Shown: positions 7,074 through 14,122 of the stretch, one piece after another
Position numbering within the stretch: position 1 is the first letter of the stretch
Layout: every line of letters starts with the position of its first letter
Assembly: GCA_002685335.1 (NCBI GenBank)
Contig: NYWY01000075.1
Coordinates: 1 to 17,965, forward strand
Length of the DNA: 17,965 nt
Source of the DNA: Planctomycetaceae bacterium
GTDB taxonomy: Bacteria > Planctomycetota > Phycisphaerae > Phycisphaerales > SM1A02
Direction of reading: 5' to 3'
Position numbers and translations under genes: made by a program
The notes under the pieces: model-generated
What the model saw: only the letters and a program-made list of their open reading frames with translations
Told to the model about the DNA's origin: nothing
Databases searched by the model: none

Positions 7074-8507
7074 TCAGCTCCAGGCGGCGATCAGCAGGCC
7101 GAGGTCGGCGGAGTTCGTCGTGCCGTCCCCGTTGAGGTCGGCGCTCGGGGTTCCCCAGCCGACGATGAGGAGGCCGAGATCGGCTGCATCGACGGAGCCG
7201 TCTCCATTCAGGTCGGCGGGATTCGGGGGTTCGAAGCCGTCGCATTCGATCAGCAGGATTCCATCTCCGGCGCTTCCGTCCGAACTCCCGATGCGGACGT
7301 AGAGGACCTGACCCGCGAGGACGAGACTCGAGACTTCCGCGTCGTCTCCGCAGCCTTCGTCACTGCAGGCGTAGGGTGGCGTCCCGTCGCTGGGACATCC
7401 CTTGTCACCGTTGAACACGTCGATGCGGGAGTCGAAGTCGGCGCCGCAGGTCGACATCGTGAAGATGCCGGTGCAGGGGGACACGAACCGGTGCCAGACG
7501 TCCGTCCCGACCGCGGGACCGTCGCTGAAGCTGCAGTTGACCGAACTTTCGATTCCGCTGTCGGAGGCCCCGATGGTGGTGAAGGTGGTTTCTCCCTCGA
7601 AGGCATCGATCGCATCGCCGCATTCGTCGTTGGAAGGAGGTTCGATGGGGTCGCAGGCGATCAGGCCATCGATGTCGTATTCCGAGACGAAGTCCCAGAT
7701 CGAGTTCACCGCGAACGGCGGGACGTCGTGTCCGCCGCCCTGGCGTCGGAAGTGCTGGACGCCGTGGCAGCCCTCTCCGGGGGCCCAGGTGTAGCGGGTC
7801 ACGCCACCGCCGACGGAGACCACTTCGGGCTCCAGTTCCGCCTGGTTCTTGTTGACCCAGAACGCATTCTGGTCTGCGACGGAGGGGACCCAGCTGGCCC
7901 CGTCGTAGGGCGCGTAGAAGTCCTGGGTTCCGAGGATGTGGCAGACCGCGGTGGGCAGGCCCGATTCACAGTCGTCGTAGGTGGCCCGGTACATGCTCGC
8001 GGCGACCGGGGCGATCGCGGTGATCTCGTCGCTCTTGGCGCAGGCGAGGTCCCAGACGAAACTGGCGCCCATCGAGTAACCGCCGGCATAGATTCGGCGT
8101 CGATTCGCGTTGTAGCGTTCGACGACATCATCGATGATCGCGCTGGTGTAGGCGAGGTCGATTTCATAGTTGCCATTGGACTCGCCCTGTCCGAGGTCGT
8201 AGCCCCAGCAGCGGCATGATTCGATGACGTCGGGCCATGCTTCGGCGTAGACGACGATGAATCGTTGCGAGTTCGCGAGCGACCGGAAGTCCGCTTCGAA
8301 GACCCCGCCATCGGCGTTGCCGCCCCCGCCATGGAACCACATCATGACGGGAAGGTTTTCCGAGGGATCGAAGCCTGCCGGAAGATGGACGAGGTATCGG
8401 CGATTCAGTCCGTCGACATTGAGGGAGATGGCTGACTGTCCGCGGGCGGCGGTGGTCGGAAGGAGCAGGCAGGTGGAGAACGCAAGCAGGAGCAAGAGGC
8501 GGTTCAT
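7074..8507 (-). CDS. Secreted CE1/PHB-depolymerase-like esterase with dockerin-like tail
   Basis: A 477-residue exported hydrolase. Residues 1-24 are a signal peptide (MNRLLLLLAFSTCLLLP, cleavage near ARG-QS). Residues about 28-285 form an alpha/beta-hydrolase of the LpqC/poly-hydroxybutyrate depolymerase and feruloyl-esterase type: PVMMWFHGGGGNADG supplies the oxyanion loop, GYSMG (143-147) gives nucleophile Ser145, and Asp196 in GTQDF and His260 in QGGGHDVPP are the likely partners. Residues about 295-422 are a cysteine-rich beta domain like those appended to secreted planctomycete enzymes. Residues 432-477 are two calcium-loop repeats, DLNGDGSVDAADLG and DLNGDGTTNSADLG, of the dockerin kind. 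The likely job is cleaving ester bonds in a polymer outside the cytoplasm; substrate is unknown. The start has no strong Shine-Dalgarno. A tandem 11-bp repeat lies 70-91 bases upstream. Confidence 0.88.
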   Translation of the reverse strand: MNRLLLLLAFSTCLLLPTTAARGQSAISLNVDGLNRRYLVHLPAGFDPSENLPVMMWFHGGGGNADGGVFEADFRSLANSQRFIVVYAEAWPDVIESCRCWGYDLGQGESNGNYEIDLAYTSAIIDDVVERYNANRRRIYAGGYSMGASFVWDLACAKSDEITAIAPVAASMYRATYDDCESGLPTAVCHILGTQDFYAPYDGASWVPSVADQNAFWVNKNQAELEPEVVSVGGGVTRYTWAPGEGCHGVQHFRRQGGGHDVPPFAVNSIWDFVSEYDIDGLIACDPIEPPSNDECGDAIDAFEGETTFTTIGASDSGIESSVNCSFSDGPAVGTDVWHRFVSPCTGIFTMSTCGADFDSRIDVFNGDKGCPSDGTPPYACSDEGCGDDAEVSSLVLAGQVLYVRIGSSDGSAGDGILLIECDGFEPPNPADLNGDGSVDAADLGLLIVGWGTPSADLNGDGTTNSADLGLLIAAWS

Positions 8508-8546
8508 CGATGGAATCCAAGTCGGGAGTTGCGTTTGGACTTCCCG

Positions 8547-8552
8547 AATTTA
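8547..8552 (-). promoter_or_regulatory. Possible -10 box of the esterase gene
   Basis: Read on the - strand this is TAAATT, four of six matches to the -10 consensus, 39 bases before the start codon at 8507. No good -35 is present; TAGTTT sits at the expected distance. If this is the promoter, the tandem repeat at 8577-8598 would lie just upstream of the -35 region, where activators commonly bind. Tentative. Confidence 0.25.
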
Positions 8553-8576
8553 GATGGATTCGAGCTCTCAAACTAA

Positions 8577-8598
8577 CGTTTACCGACCGTTTGCCGAC
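8577..8598. repeat. Tandem 11-bp direct repeat, candidate activator site
   Basis: CGTTTACCGAC (8577-8587) is followed at once by CGTTTGCCGAC (8588-8598), with one difference. On the - strand it reads GTCGGCAAACG-GTCGGTAAACG upstream of the esterase gene. An 11-bp period places both half-sites on one face of the helix, as in sites of OmpR/PhoB-type regulators. No coding gene overlaps it. It could also be chance in a 136-base intergenic gap, but the match is 10 of 11. Confidence 0.45.
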
Positions 8599-8603
8599 AA
8601 AAT

Positions 8604-8647
8604 AATCCGGACGTGGATTTTCAGATCCTGAGGCCGGATGGGCTCAG
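8604..8647 (-). terminator. Possible terminator of the short barrel gene
   Basis: Two small hairpins follow each other on the - strand. The first pairs 8640-8647 with 8628-8635 (one G-G mismatch, 4-base loop) and overlaps the stop codon at 8644. The second is a 5-bp stem, 8615-8619 with 8604-8608, followed on the - strand by ATTTTG. Weak stems, but the position right behind the gene is suitable. Confidence 0.3.
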
Positions 8648-9156
8648 AATTCCAACCGGATGCCCAGCAGGCCGGTCATGCGATCCGGGGCGTTTCGATC
8701 TCCACTTCTCCACGACAGGCCGGGCTGCAGGACGAGGTCGGGCGTGAGTCGCCAGCCGTAGAAGGCATGGACCCCGGGCGATCCGGCGGGCCCACGGGCC
8801 TCTCGGGGAGTCCAGGCCCGGCAATCATCCAGGGTGGCGCTCACGCCGAAGAGGTCGGCAGGCCGGCCGAACGGGGCGGCGGATGTCGCCAACCCCAGGG
8901 TGGTGCGAGACCCCGCCCGGAACCGGTCATCCGTCGACGCCAGGTGTTCACCGATCAGGCCGAGTCGCAGGTCGGTTCCGGTTTCCATCCAGAGGGCGTC
9001 TGCGGCGTCCAGTGGAGAGATGGCGAAGGTGGGGATCGTCGCCGGTCGATCTCGAAGTCGGTCAAAGGCGTCGTTGTCCGCATCCAGACCGGCGGAGGCG
9101 GTGGACACGAGAAGGAAAAGACTGGCCAGGCCGAGGATGGGGGAACGTCGTCTCAT
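8644..9156 (-). CDS. Short outer-membrane beta-barrel protein, OprB-like C-terminus
   Basis: A 170-residue exported protein. I prefer the ATG at 9156 over one 18 codons upstream because MRRRSPILGLASLFLLVSTASAG is then a clean signal peptide. The mature part alternates polar and hydrophobic residues and ends GLLGIRLEF, with the terminal Phe typical of barrels inserted by the Bam machinery. The last third (FYGWRLTPDLVLQPGLSW) resembles the closing strands of OprB-type carbohydrate porins, which are normally over 400 residues. This is therefore either a small barrel or the remnant of a larger porin; the start and signal peptide are intact, so I do not call it a pseudogene. It is followed by the esterase gene on the same strand, with a 136-base gap holding its own regulatory signals. 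Substrate and pore activity are unknown. Confidence 0.65.
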   Translation of the reverse strand: MRRRSPILGLASLFLLVSTASAGLDADNDAFDRLRDRPATIPTFAISPLDAADALWMETGTDLRLGLIGEHLASTDDRFRAGSRTTLGLATSAAPFGRPADLFGVSATLDDCRAWTPREARGPAGSPGVHAFYGWRLTPDLVLQPGLSWRSGDRNAPDRMTGLLGIRLEF

Positions 9157-9283
9157 GACGGTGATACGACGCTCGGGGTGTTCGGGATCGGTGGTGTTCA
9201 CCCCATTCACCCTCGCTCCAGATCCCGTGGAGGGGGTCGTGCTCGAATTGTGTCCGGGCGATCCCCTCGGTACGGTGTTCCCT

Positions 9284-9302
9284 GACCGGTCTTCGTCCGG
9301 TC
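9284..9302 (+). other. Small hairpin in the leader of the isomerase-symporter cluster
   Basis: GACCGG (9284-9289) and CCGGTC (9297-9302) pair perfectly around the 7-base loop TCTTCGT, directly ahead of the Shine-Dalgarno AGGAGA of the gene at 9321. It could affect translation of the first gene. A 6-bp inverted repeat is common in GC-rich DNA, so this is only noted. Confidence 0.25.
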
Positions 9303-9320
9303 GCCAGGAGAACCTCAGAC

Positions 9321-10307
9321 ATGCCTCAGCCCGCCGATTCTCATCGTCGTTTCTTCTGCGGAGGCCTTGCCGGGCTGGCCGCAGCGTCGATGCTTCCCCG
9401 GATGTCCTCCGCGATGCCGACCACGCCCGACGTCCCCCTCCCGTCGAATCCGATCTCCCTCGCGCAGTGGTCGCTTCACCGAGAGCTGTTCGCCGGGAAG
9501 ATCGATCCGTTGCGATTCGCCGAAGTCACGATGACCCGGTACGGACTCGCCGGTTGCGAATACGTGAACTCGTTCTACCGGGACGCGATCGGACAGGCGG
9601 GTTATCTCGCTCGGCTGAAGCGGGTGGCCGATGATCACGGGGTGACCAGCGTGCTCATCATGTGCGACGGCGAAGGGGCGCTGGGAGATCCCGATGAAGC
9701 GAAACGGCGCCAGGCGGTCGACAATCATCAACGGTGGCTGGAGGCGGCGAAGTTCCTTGGATGCCATTCGATCCGAGTCAACGCCCAGTCCGCCGGGACC
9801 TGGGAGGAGCAACTGGATCGGGCATCCGACGGGCTTCGCATGCTTTCGGAGAAGGCCGCCCCGCTGGGTCTGAACGTGATCGTCGAGAATCACGGCGGCC
9901 TGTCCTCCAACGGGGAATGGCTCGCCGGGGGGATGACGAAGGTCGCGATGACGAACTGCGGCACGCTTCCGGACTTCGGGAACTTCAGTCTCGGTGACGG
10001 CACCTGGTACGACCGCTACAAGGGCGTCACCCAGCTGATGCCCTTCGCCAAGGCGGTGAGCGCCAAGAGTCGGGAGTTCGGCGACGGGGGCGACGAATCG
10101 CAGACTGATTTCGATCGCATGATGAAGATCGTCCGGGCCGCCGGCTACGGCGGCTGGGTCGGAATCGAGTGGGAGGGCGGAAGCCCCGGCGAACACGAGG
10201 GAATCCTGCTCACCAAGAGACTCCTGGAAAAGTGCGGCTGCGTGGCCGCCCACACCGGTGACGGACCATTCGAGATCGAAGGTCCCGGGAAGACTCCGAA
10301 TGCATGA
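9321..10307 (+). CDS. TIM-barrel sugar isomerase/epimerase-like protein with Tat-like signal
   Basis: A 328-residue member of the xylose-isomerase-like TIM-barrel superfamily (sugar phosphate isomerases/epimerases, hydroxypyruvate isomerase, AP endonuclease 2). AGGAGA lies nine bases before the ATG. The start HRRFFCGGLAGLAAASML looks like a twin-arginine signal, so export of a folded metalloprotein is likely. Expected metal ligands are Glu189 in VIVENHGG, Asp218 in LPDFGN and Glu283 in GIEWEGG. Where many relatives have a His after SAKS, this protein has SAKSREF, so one usual ligand may be replaced. The reaction cannot be named from sequence. Its stop lies inside the start of the next gene (8-base overlap), which makes it the first gene of an operon with a sodium:solute symporter; a role in processing a solute before uptake is my inference. 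Confidence 0.8.
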   Translation: MPQPADSHRRFFCGGLAGLAAASMLPRMSSAMPTTPDVPLPSNPISLAQWSLHRELFAGKIDPLRFAEVTMTRYGLAGCEYVNSFYRDAIGQAGYLARLKRVADDHGVTSVLIMCDGEGALGDPDEAKRRQAVDNHQRWLEAAKFLGCHSIRVNAQSAGTWEEQLDRASDGLRMLSEKAAPLGLNVIVENHGGLSSNGEWLAGGMTKVAMTNCGTLPDFGNFSLGDGTWYDRYKGVTQLMPFAKAVSAKSREFGDGGDESQTDFDRMMKIVRAAGYGGWVGIEWEGGSPGEHEGILLTKRLLEKCGCVAAHTGDGPFEIEGPGKTPNA

Positions 10308-10584
10308 CTCCGATGGTGATCAGGGCCGTCACGATGCGTACTTCCGCACGAATCTTCGATTGATCGGTCTTCTGCTCGCGATCTGGGCGTTCGTCTCCTT
10401 CGGCTGCGGCGTCCTGATGGCACCTTGGCTCAACGGTTTCAAACTTCCGTTCACCGAGTATCCCCTCGGCTTCTGGTTCGCCCAGCAGGGATCGATCTAC
10501 GTCTTCGTGCTCTTGATCGTGGTCTACGTGATCGCGATGAACCGCATCGATCGACGCTTCGGCGTGGAAGAGGGGGGAGACTGA
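10300..10584 (+). CDS. Sodium:solute symporter small subunit (DUF4212)
   Basis: A 94-residue inner-membrane protein with two helices, about 28-49 (LIGLLLAIWAFVSFGCGVLM) and about 69-88 (YVFVLLIVVYVIAM). The segment PLGFWFAQQGSIYVFVLL and the closing NRIDRRFGVEE are the family signature. I chose the ATG at 10300, the first that gives the usual family length; it overlaps the isomerase stop, so the two are translationally coupled. An alternative start at 10258 would add 14 residues lying inside the isomerase gene. The product is known to accompany the large SSS subunit of the VC_2705 type, whose gene starts two bases after this stop. Confidence 0.88.
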   Translation: MHDSDGDQGRHDAYFRTNLRLIGLLLAIWAFVSFGCGVLMAPWLNGFKLPFTEYPLGFWFAQQGSIYVFVLLIVVYVIAMNRIDRRFGVEEGGD

Positions 10585-10585
10585 C

Positions 10586-12355
10586 ATGGACGTCCAGGCC
10601 TGGACCTTCCTCATCGTCGGGTTGACCTTCGCCCTCTACATCGGCATCGCGATCTGGTCGCGAGCCGGCACCACCGGTGAGTTCTACGTCGCGGGCAAGG
10701 GCGTCTCTCCCCTCGCGAACGGCATGGCGACGGCCGCGGACTGGATGAGCGCCGCATCGTTCATCTCGATGGCCGGAATCATCGCCTTCGGGGGGATGGA
10801 CGGTTCGGTCTATCTCATGGGTTGGACGGGTGGCTACGTGTTGCTGGCCCTCCTTCTGGCTCCGTATCTCCGCAAGTTCGGCAAGTTCACGGTGCCTGAC
10901 TTCATGGGTGATCGCTACGCCTCGCAGGTGGCGAGACTGGTCGCGGTCCTCTGTGCGATCTTCGTCTCGTTCACCTACGTCGCGGGGCAGATGCGTGGAG
11001 TCGGGGTGGTGTTCAGTCGTTTTCTCGAGGTCGACATCACCTACGGGGTGATCATCGGGATGGGGCTCGTCTTCTTCTACGCCGTTCTCGGCGGGATGAA
11101 GGGCATCACCTACACCCAGGTCGCCCAGTACTGCGTGCTGATCTTCGCCTACACCGTTCCCGCGGTCTTTCTCGGATTGATGATGACCGGCAATCCGGTG
11201 CCCCAGTTCGCCCTCGGCGGGGTGAGTGAAGCCGGGGTCGGATTGCTTCAGAAACTCGACGGGACGCTCGCGGACCTCGGCTTCGATGCGTACACCGAAT
11301 TCAGCAAGAGTCCCATCGACCTGGTCTGCATCACCGCGGCCCTGATGCTCGGAACCGCGGGGCTTCCTCACGTCATCATCCGCTTCTACACCGTGAAACG
11401 GGTTCGAGATGCGCGGTCCAGCGCCGGGTGGGCGCTGCTCTTCATCGCGATCCTCTACACCACGGCTCCCGCGATCGCGGTCTTCGCCCGGGCGAACCTG
11501 CTGGAAACCGTGCCCGGGGCCTCCTATGTCGAGGCACCCGGGTGGGTGTCCACCTGGGAGGACTCCAGCCTCATGGCCTGGGGCGACAAGAACGACGACG
11601 GAATCATCCAGCACACCAAGGGGGCCGTGTTCGCAGGAAAACCGGACTTCGCGATGGACGAGGCTGGCGTTCCCTTGCGGGGGGAGCACGGTCAGCGGCT
11701 GCTGAGGAACGAACTGGATCTCTCCAACGACAACGAGCTCTACGTCGATCGCGACATCATGGTCCTGGCCAATCCCGAGATCGCGGGGCTTCCCGACTGG
11801 GTCGTCGCATTGGTCGCCGCGGGTGGACTCGCGGCCGCGCTCTCGACCGCGGCGGGCCTGCTGCTGGTGATCTCCAGTGCGGTCAGTCACGACCTGTTCA
11901 AGCGGATGATCGTCCCCGACATCTCCGAGAAGTGGGAACTCCGGCTGGCCCGGATCGCGGCCGCGGTCGCGGTGATCTTCGCCGGATATCTCGGAGTCAA
12001 TCCTCCGGACTACGTGGCGGCGGTCGTCGCCTTCGCGTTCGGTCTCGCCGCCAGCAGCTTCTTCCCAGCGATTCTGCTGGGAATCTTCTGGAAGCGGATG
12101 AATGCGGCGGGGGCGGTCTCCGGCATGGTGGTCGGGATCGCGGTCACCACCGCGTACATCGTCTACTTCAAGTTCATCGATCCCGGATCGAATACATCCG
12201 AACACTGGTTCCTGGGGATCTCGCCCGAGGGCTTCGGGACCATCGGCATGATCTTGAACTTCGCGGTCGCCATTCCGGTGGCCCTGCTCACGCCTCCGCC
12301 CAGCCGAGAGGTCCAGGAGCTGGTCGAGTCCATTCGCGTCCCCGCGGGCGGGTGA
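10586..12355 (+). CDS. Sodium:solute symporter large subunit, VC_2705-type SSS family
   Basis: A 589-residue inner-membrane transporter of the solute:sodium symporter family, in the branch with acetate permease ActP. A strong Shine-Dalgarno AGGGGGGAG precedes the ATG, which begins one base after the small-subunit stop. The N-terminus has the family run EFYVAGKGVSPLANGMATAA, then WMSAASFISMAG, and many hydrophobic helices follow across the length. A hydrophilic insert at about 305-400, with an EF-hand-like DKNDDGI, sits before the helix LVAAGGLAAALSTAAGLLLV. This insert is typical of the subfamily that pairs with DUF4212 proteins. Such pairs usually move short organic acids such as acetate or pyruvate with Na+. 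The upstream isomerase-like gene hints at a sugar-derived solute instead, but substrate cannot be read from sequence. It converges on the DUF985 gene with 28 bases between stops. Confidence 0.9.
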   Translation: MDVQAWTFLIVGLTFALYIGIAIWSRAGTTGEFYVAGKGVSPLANGMATAADWMSAASFISMAGIIAFGGMDGSVYLMGWTGGYVLLALLLAPYLRKFGKFTVPDFMGDRYASQVARLVAVLCAIFVSFTYVAGQMRGVGVVFSRFLEVDITYGVIIGMGLVFFYAVLGGMKGITYTQVAQYCVLIFAYTVPAVFLGLMMTGNPVPQFALGGVSEAGVGLLQKLDGTLADLGFDAYTEFSKSPIDLVCITAALMLGTAGLPHVIIRFYTVKRVRDARSSAGWALLFIAILYTTAPAIAVFARANLLETVPGASYVEAPGWVSTWEDSSLMAWGDKNDDGIIQHTKGAVFAGKPDFAMDEAGVPLRGEHGQRLLRNELDLSNDNELYVDRDIMVLANPEIAGLPDWVVALVAAGGLAAALSTAAGLLLVISSAVSHDLFKRMIVPDISEKWELRLARIAAAVAVIFAGYLGVNPPDYVAAVVAFAFGLAASSFFPAILLGIFWKRMNAAGAVSGMVVGIAVTTAYIVYFKFIDPGSNTSEHWFLGISPEGFGTIGMILNFAVAIPVALLTPPPSREVQELVESIRVPAGG

Positions 12356-12383
12356 GGCGGTCGGTGGGCATCGGTTCCGGTCC

Positions 12384-12845
12384 TCAGGAGACGTCGGTCG
12401 GCGGCTCGAGCATCCGGAAGCCTTCGAACTGGAAGGCGGGGCAGACCGTGCATCCGACGAGGGTCCAGTCCCCGAGGCTTCGGGCCGATTGCCAGGCGTC
12501 GACCGGCACGATTCCCTGCGGTCGTTGGCGTGCGGCCAGATCGGGTCCCAGGAGGAGCGTCTCATCCGCCACTGGTTGGTGGTGACCGAGGCGAAGTTCC
12601 AGCGGCGCACCGGCGTAGTGGTGCCAGATCTCCACCGCGTCGACCCGATGCCAACGATTCTCCACGCCTCCGGGAAGCAGGAAGTAGATCGCGGTTCCGT
12701 GCCCTCGTTTGGTGTCGTCGGCGGGCTGATCCCGCCAGGTCTCCCGGTAGAACCCGCCTTCGGGATGGGGGGCGAGATCGAGTCGGGCGACCACCTCCGC
12801 GGCGGAGAGTGAGGAGTAGGGCCGTTGTGAGGATGGGATCGGCAT
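12384..12845 (-). CDS. DUF985 cupin-fold protein
   Basis: A 153-residue protein of the Cupin_5/DUF985 family. The signature PHPEGGFYRE is at 26-35, followed by AIYFLLPGG, WHRVDAVEIWHHYAG with His66, Glu72 and His75 as likely pocket or metal residues, and a conserved-looking tail VGCTVCPAFQFEGF. Family members are small single-domain cupins; no reaction is firmly established, so none is assigned. The gene is divergent from the threonine dehydrogenase gene, with 107 bases between starts, and converges with the symporter. The start has no Shine-Dalgarno; TAGGCT six bases before the ATG may be the -10 of a leaderless message. Confidence 0.85.
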   Translation of the reverse strand: MPIPSSQRPYSSLSAAEVVARLDLAPHPEGGFYRETWRDQPADDTKRGHGTAIYFLLPGGVENRWHRVDAVEIWHHYAGAPLELRLGHHQPVADETLLLGPDLAARQRPQGIVPVDAWQSARSLGDWTLVGCTVCPAFQFEGFRMLEPPTDVS

Positions 12846-12851
12846 TTGATC

Positions 12852-12857
12852 AGCCTA
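12852..12857 (-). promoter_or_regulatory. Candidate -10 element for a leaderless DUF985 transcript
   Basis: On the - strand this reads TAGGCT, followed by GATCAA and then the ATG at 12845. It keeps the TANNNT core seen at leaderless promoters of other bacteria, with no purine-rich ribosome site between. No -35 is visible. Taken alone it is weak; the match to the other two starts in this window raises it. Confidence 0.3.
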
Positions 12858-12940
12858 GACCCCTGAATCCCGATCCGCGCGCCGAAGGGTCGAAGACGTG
12901 TTCCGAACCCGAGGAATCCCGGCTTCCCCGGGGGGTGGGT

Positions 12941-12946
12941 TAGAAT
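12941..12946 (+). promoter_or_regulatory. Candidate -10 element for a leaderless tdh transcript
   Basis: TAGAAT matches five of six bases of the -10 consensus and ends six bases before the ATG at 12953, so the first transcribed base would be at the start codon. The bases between, CCGGGA, are a poor ribosome site. There is no consensus -35. Compare the elements at 4029-4034 and 12852-12857. Confidence 0.45.
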
Positions 12947-12952
12947 CCGGGA

Positions 12953-14068
12953 ATGAGCGAAGCCGATCCCGGATCTTTCGAAACCCGAGCTTCCACCGCC
13001 ACCCGAAGTCGGGGAGCGTCCCGCAACGGGGCTCTCCTGGTGACTGGTGCCGGAGGTGAAATGGGCCATGGCCTGCTGGTCGCCCTGGCCGAGGAACGAG
13101 CGGCTCGGGAAGACCGTGGCGAGTCGTCGCCCGCGATCGTGGCGATCGACCTCCGCGAACTTCCCGCCGAACATCGTGCCCTCTGTGATGAATCGTTCGT
13201 CGGTGACGTCTGTGACGCCCAGCTCCTCGAACGGATGCTTTCCTCGTTCGAGGTCTGCGAGATCTACCACCTCGCGGCGTTGCTCTCGACTCGCAGTGAA
13301 TTCGTTCCCGAGACCGCCCATGCGGTCAACGTCGGCGGCACCCTGAACCTGCTGCGGCTCGCCGCGGAGGAGGCTCGGACCCATGGAAGTCCGGTGCGAT
13401 TCTTCTTTCCAAGTTCGATCGCCGCCTACGGTCTCCCGGATCTTGAGACCAAGCGGTCGGCGGGAACGGTGGGGGAGGATTTCTTCCTGCAACCGCACAC
13501 CATGTACGGGTGCAACAAGGTCTCGGGGGAGAACCTCGGGCACTACTACGAGAACCACTATCGCAAACTGGCGAACGACCGGATCGAGCGTCCGATCGAC
13601 TTCCGATCGATTCGTTTCCCCGGGATCATCAGCGCGGACACCGTTCCCAGCGGTGGAACCAGCGACTACGGCCCCGAGATGCTTCATGCGGCGGCCCGTG
13701 GAGATTCCTACGCCTGCTTCGTCCGTCCTGACGCTCGCATTCCGTTCATGACCATGCCGGAAGCGGTGGGGGCGATCAGGCGACTCATGTCGGCGGACAA
13801 GGCCACCCTCTCCCGCAACGTCTACAACGTCGAATCGTTCCCCCCCAGTGCCGAGGAATTCCTCGCAGAGGTGCAACGTCGTTTTGCGGGAGCCGACACC
13901 ACGTTCGAGCCGGATCTCGCCCGTCAGTCGATCGTGGACAGCTGGCCGGAATCCTGTGACGACGCCGCCGCCCGCCGCGACTGGGGCTGGGAACCGACCT
14001 ACGATCTGACCACCGCCTTCGAGGACTATCTGGTGCCCCGGATCCGCGAACGCTACGACTCTCGTTGA
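12953..14068 (+). CDS. tdh: L-threonine 3-dehydrogenase, SDR type
   Basis: A 371-residue NAD-dependent enzyme that oxidises L-threonine to 2-amino-3-ketobutyrate. It belongs to the extended short-chain dehydrogenase (epimerase-like) form, not the zinc-dependent form of E. coli. The nucleotide loop is TGAGGEMGHG (31-40), preceded by an unusual 27-residue polar N-terminal extension. The catalytic set is Ser154/Ser155 in FFPSSIAAYG and Tyr185 with Lys189 in HTMYGCNKVSGE. The runs IRFPGIIS and PSGGTSDYG are typical of this threonine dehydrogenase branch and separate it from UDP-sugar epimerases. The gene for glycine C-acetyltransferase follows 54 bases later on the same strand, which completes the two-step pathway. 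The start has no clear Shine-Dalgarno but a -10-like TAGAAT six bases upstream. Confidence 0.9.
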   Translation: MSEADPGSFETRASTATRSRGASRNGALLVTGAGGEMGHGLLVALAEERAAREDRGESSPAIVAIDLRELPAEHRALCDESFVGDVCDAQLLERMLSSFEVCEIYHLAALLSTRSEFVPETAHAVNVGGTLNLLRLAAEEARTHGSPVRFFFPSSIAAYGLPDLETKRSAGTVGEDFFLQPHTMYGCNKVSGENLGHYYENHYRKLANDRIERPIDFRSIRFPGIISADTVPSGGTSDYGPEMLHAAARGDSYACFVRPDARIPFMTMPEAVGAIRRLMSADKATLSRNVYNVESFPPSAEEFLAEVQRRFAGADTTFEPDLARQSIVDSWPESCDDAAARRDWGWEPTYDLTTAFEDYLVPRIRERYDSR

Positions 14069-14122
14069 CTCCCACGACGCATCTCCGCCGGCTCATCCAT
14101 TCCGGCCAGGAAAGAACGATCC

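Noticed and set aside
6905..7135. A 76-residue + strand frame after the fucokinase gene
   Set aside because: It runs through the terminator hairpin at 7015-7052 and into the opposite-strand esterase tail; no family resemblance.
7491..8219. A 242-residue + strand frame opposite the esterase
   Set aside because: Antisense shadow; the - strand has a signal peptide, GYSMG nucleophile motif and calcium-loop repeats.
10451..13876. A 1141-residue open frame on the - strand across the symporter, DUF985 and tdh genes
   Set aside because: It is antisense to two clear genes, lies in another frame than the DUF985 gene on the same strand, and its low-complexity Asp/Arg/His/Gly composition is what GC-rich coding DNA gives on the opposite strand.
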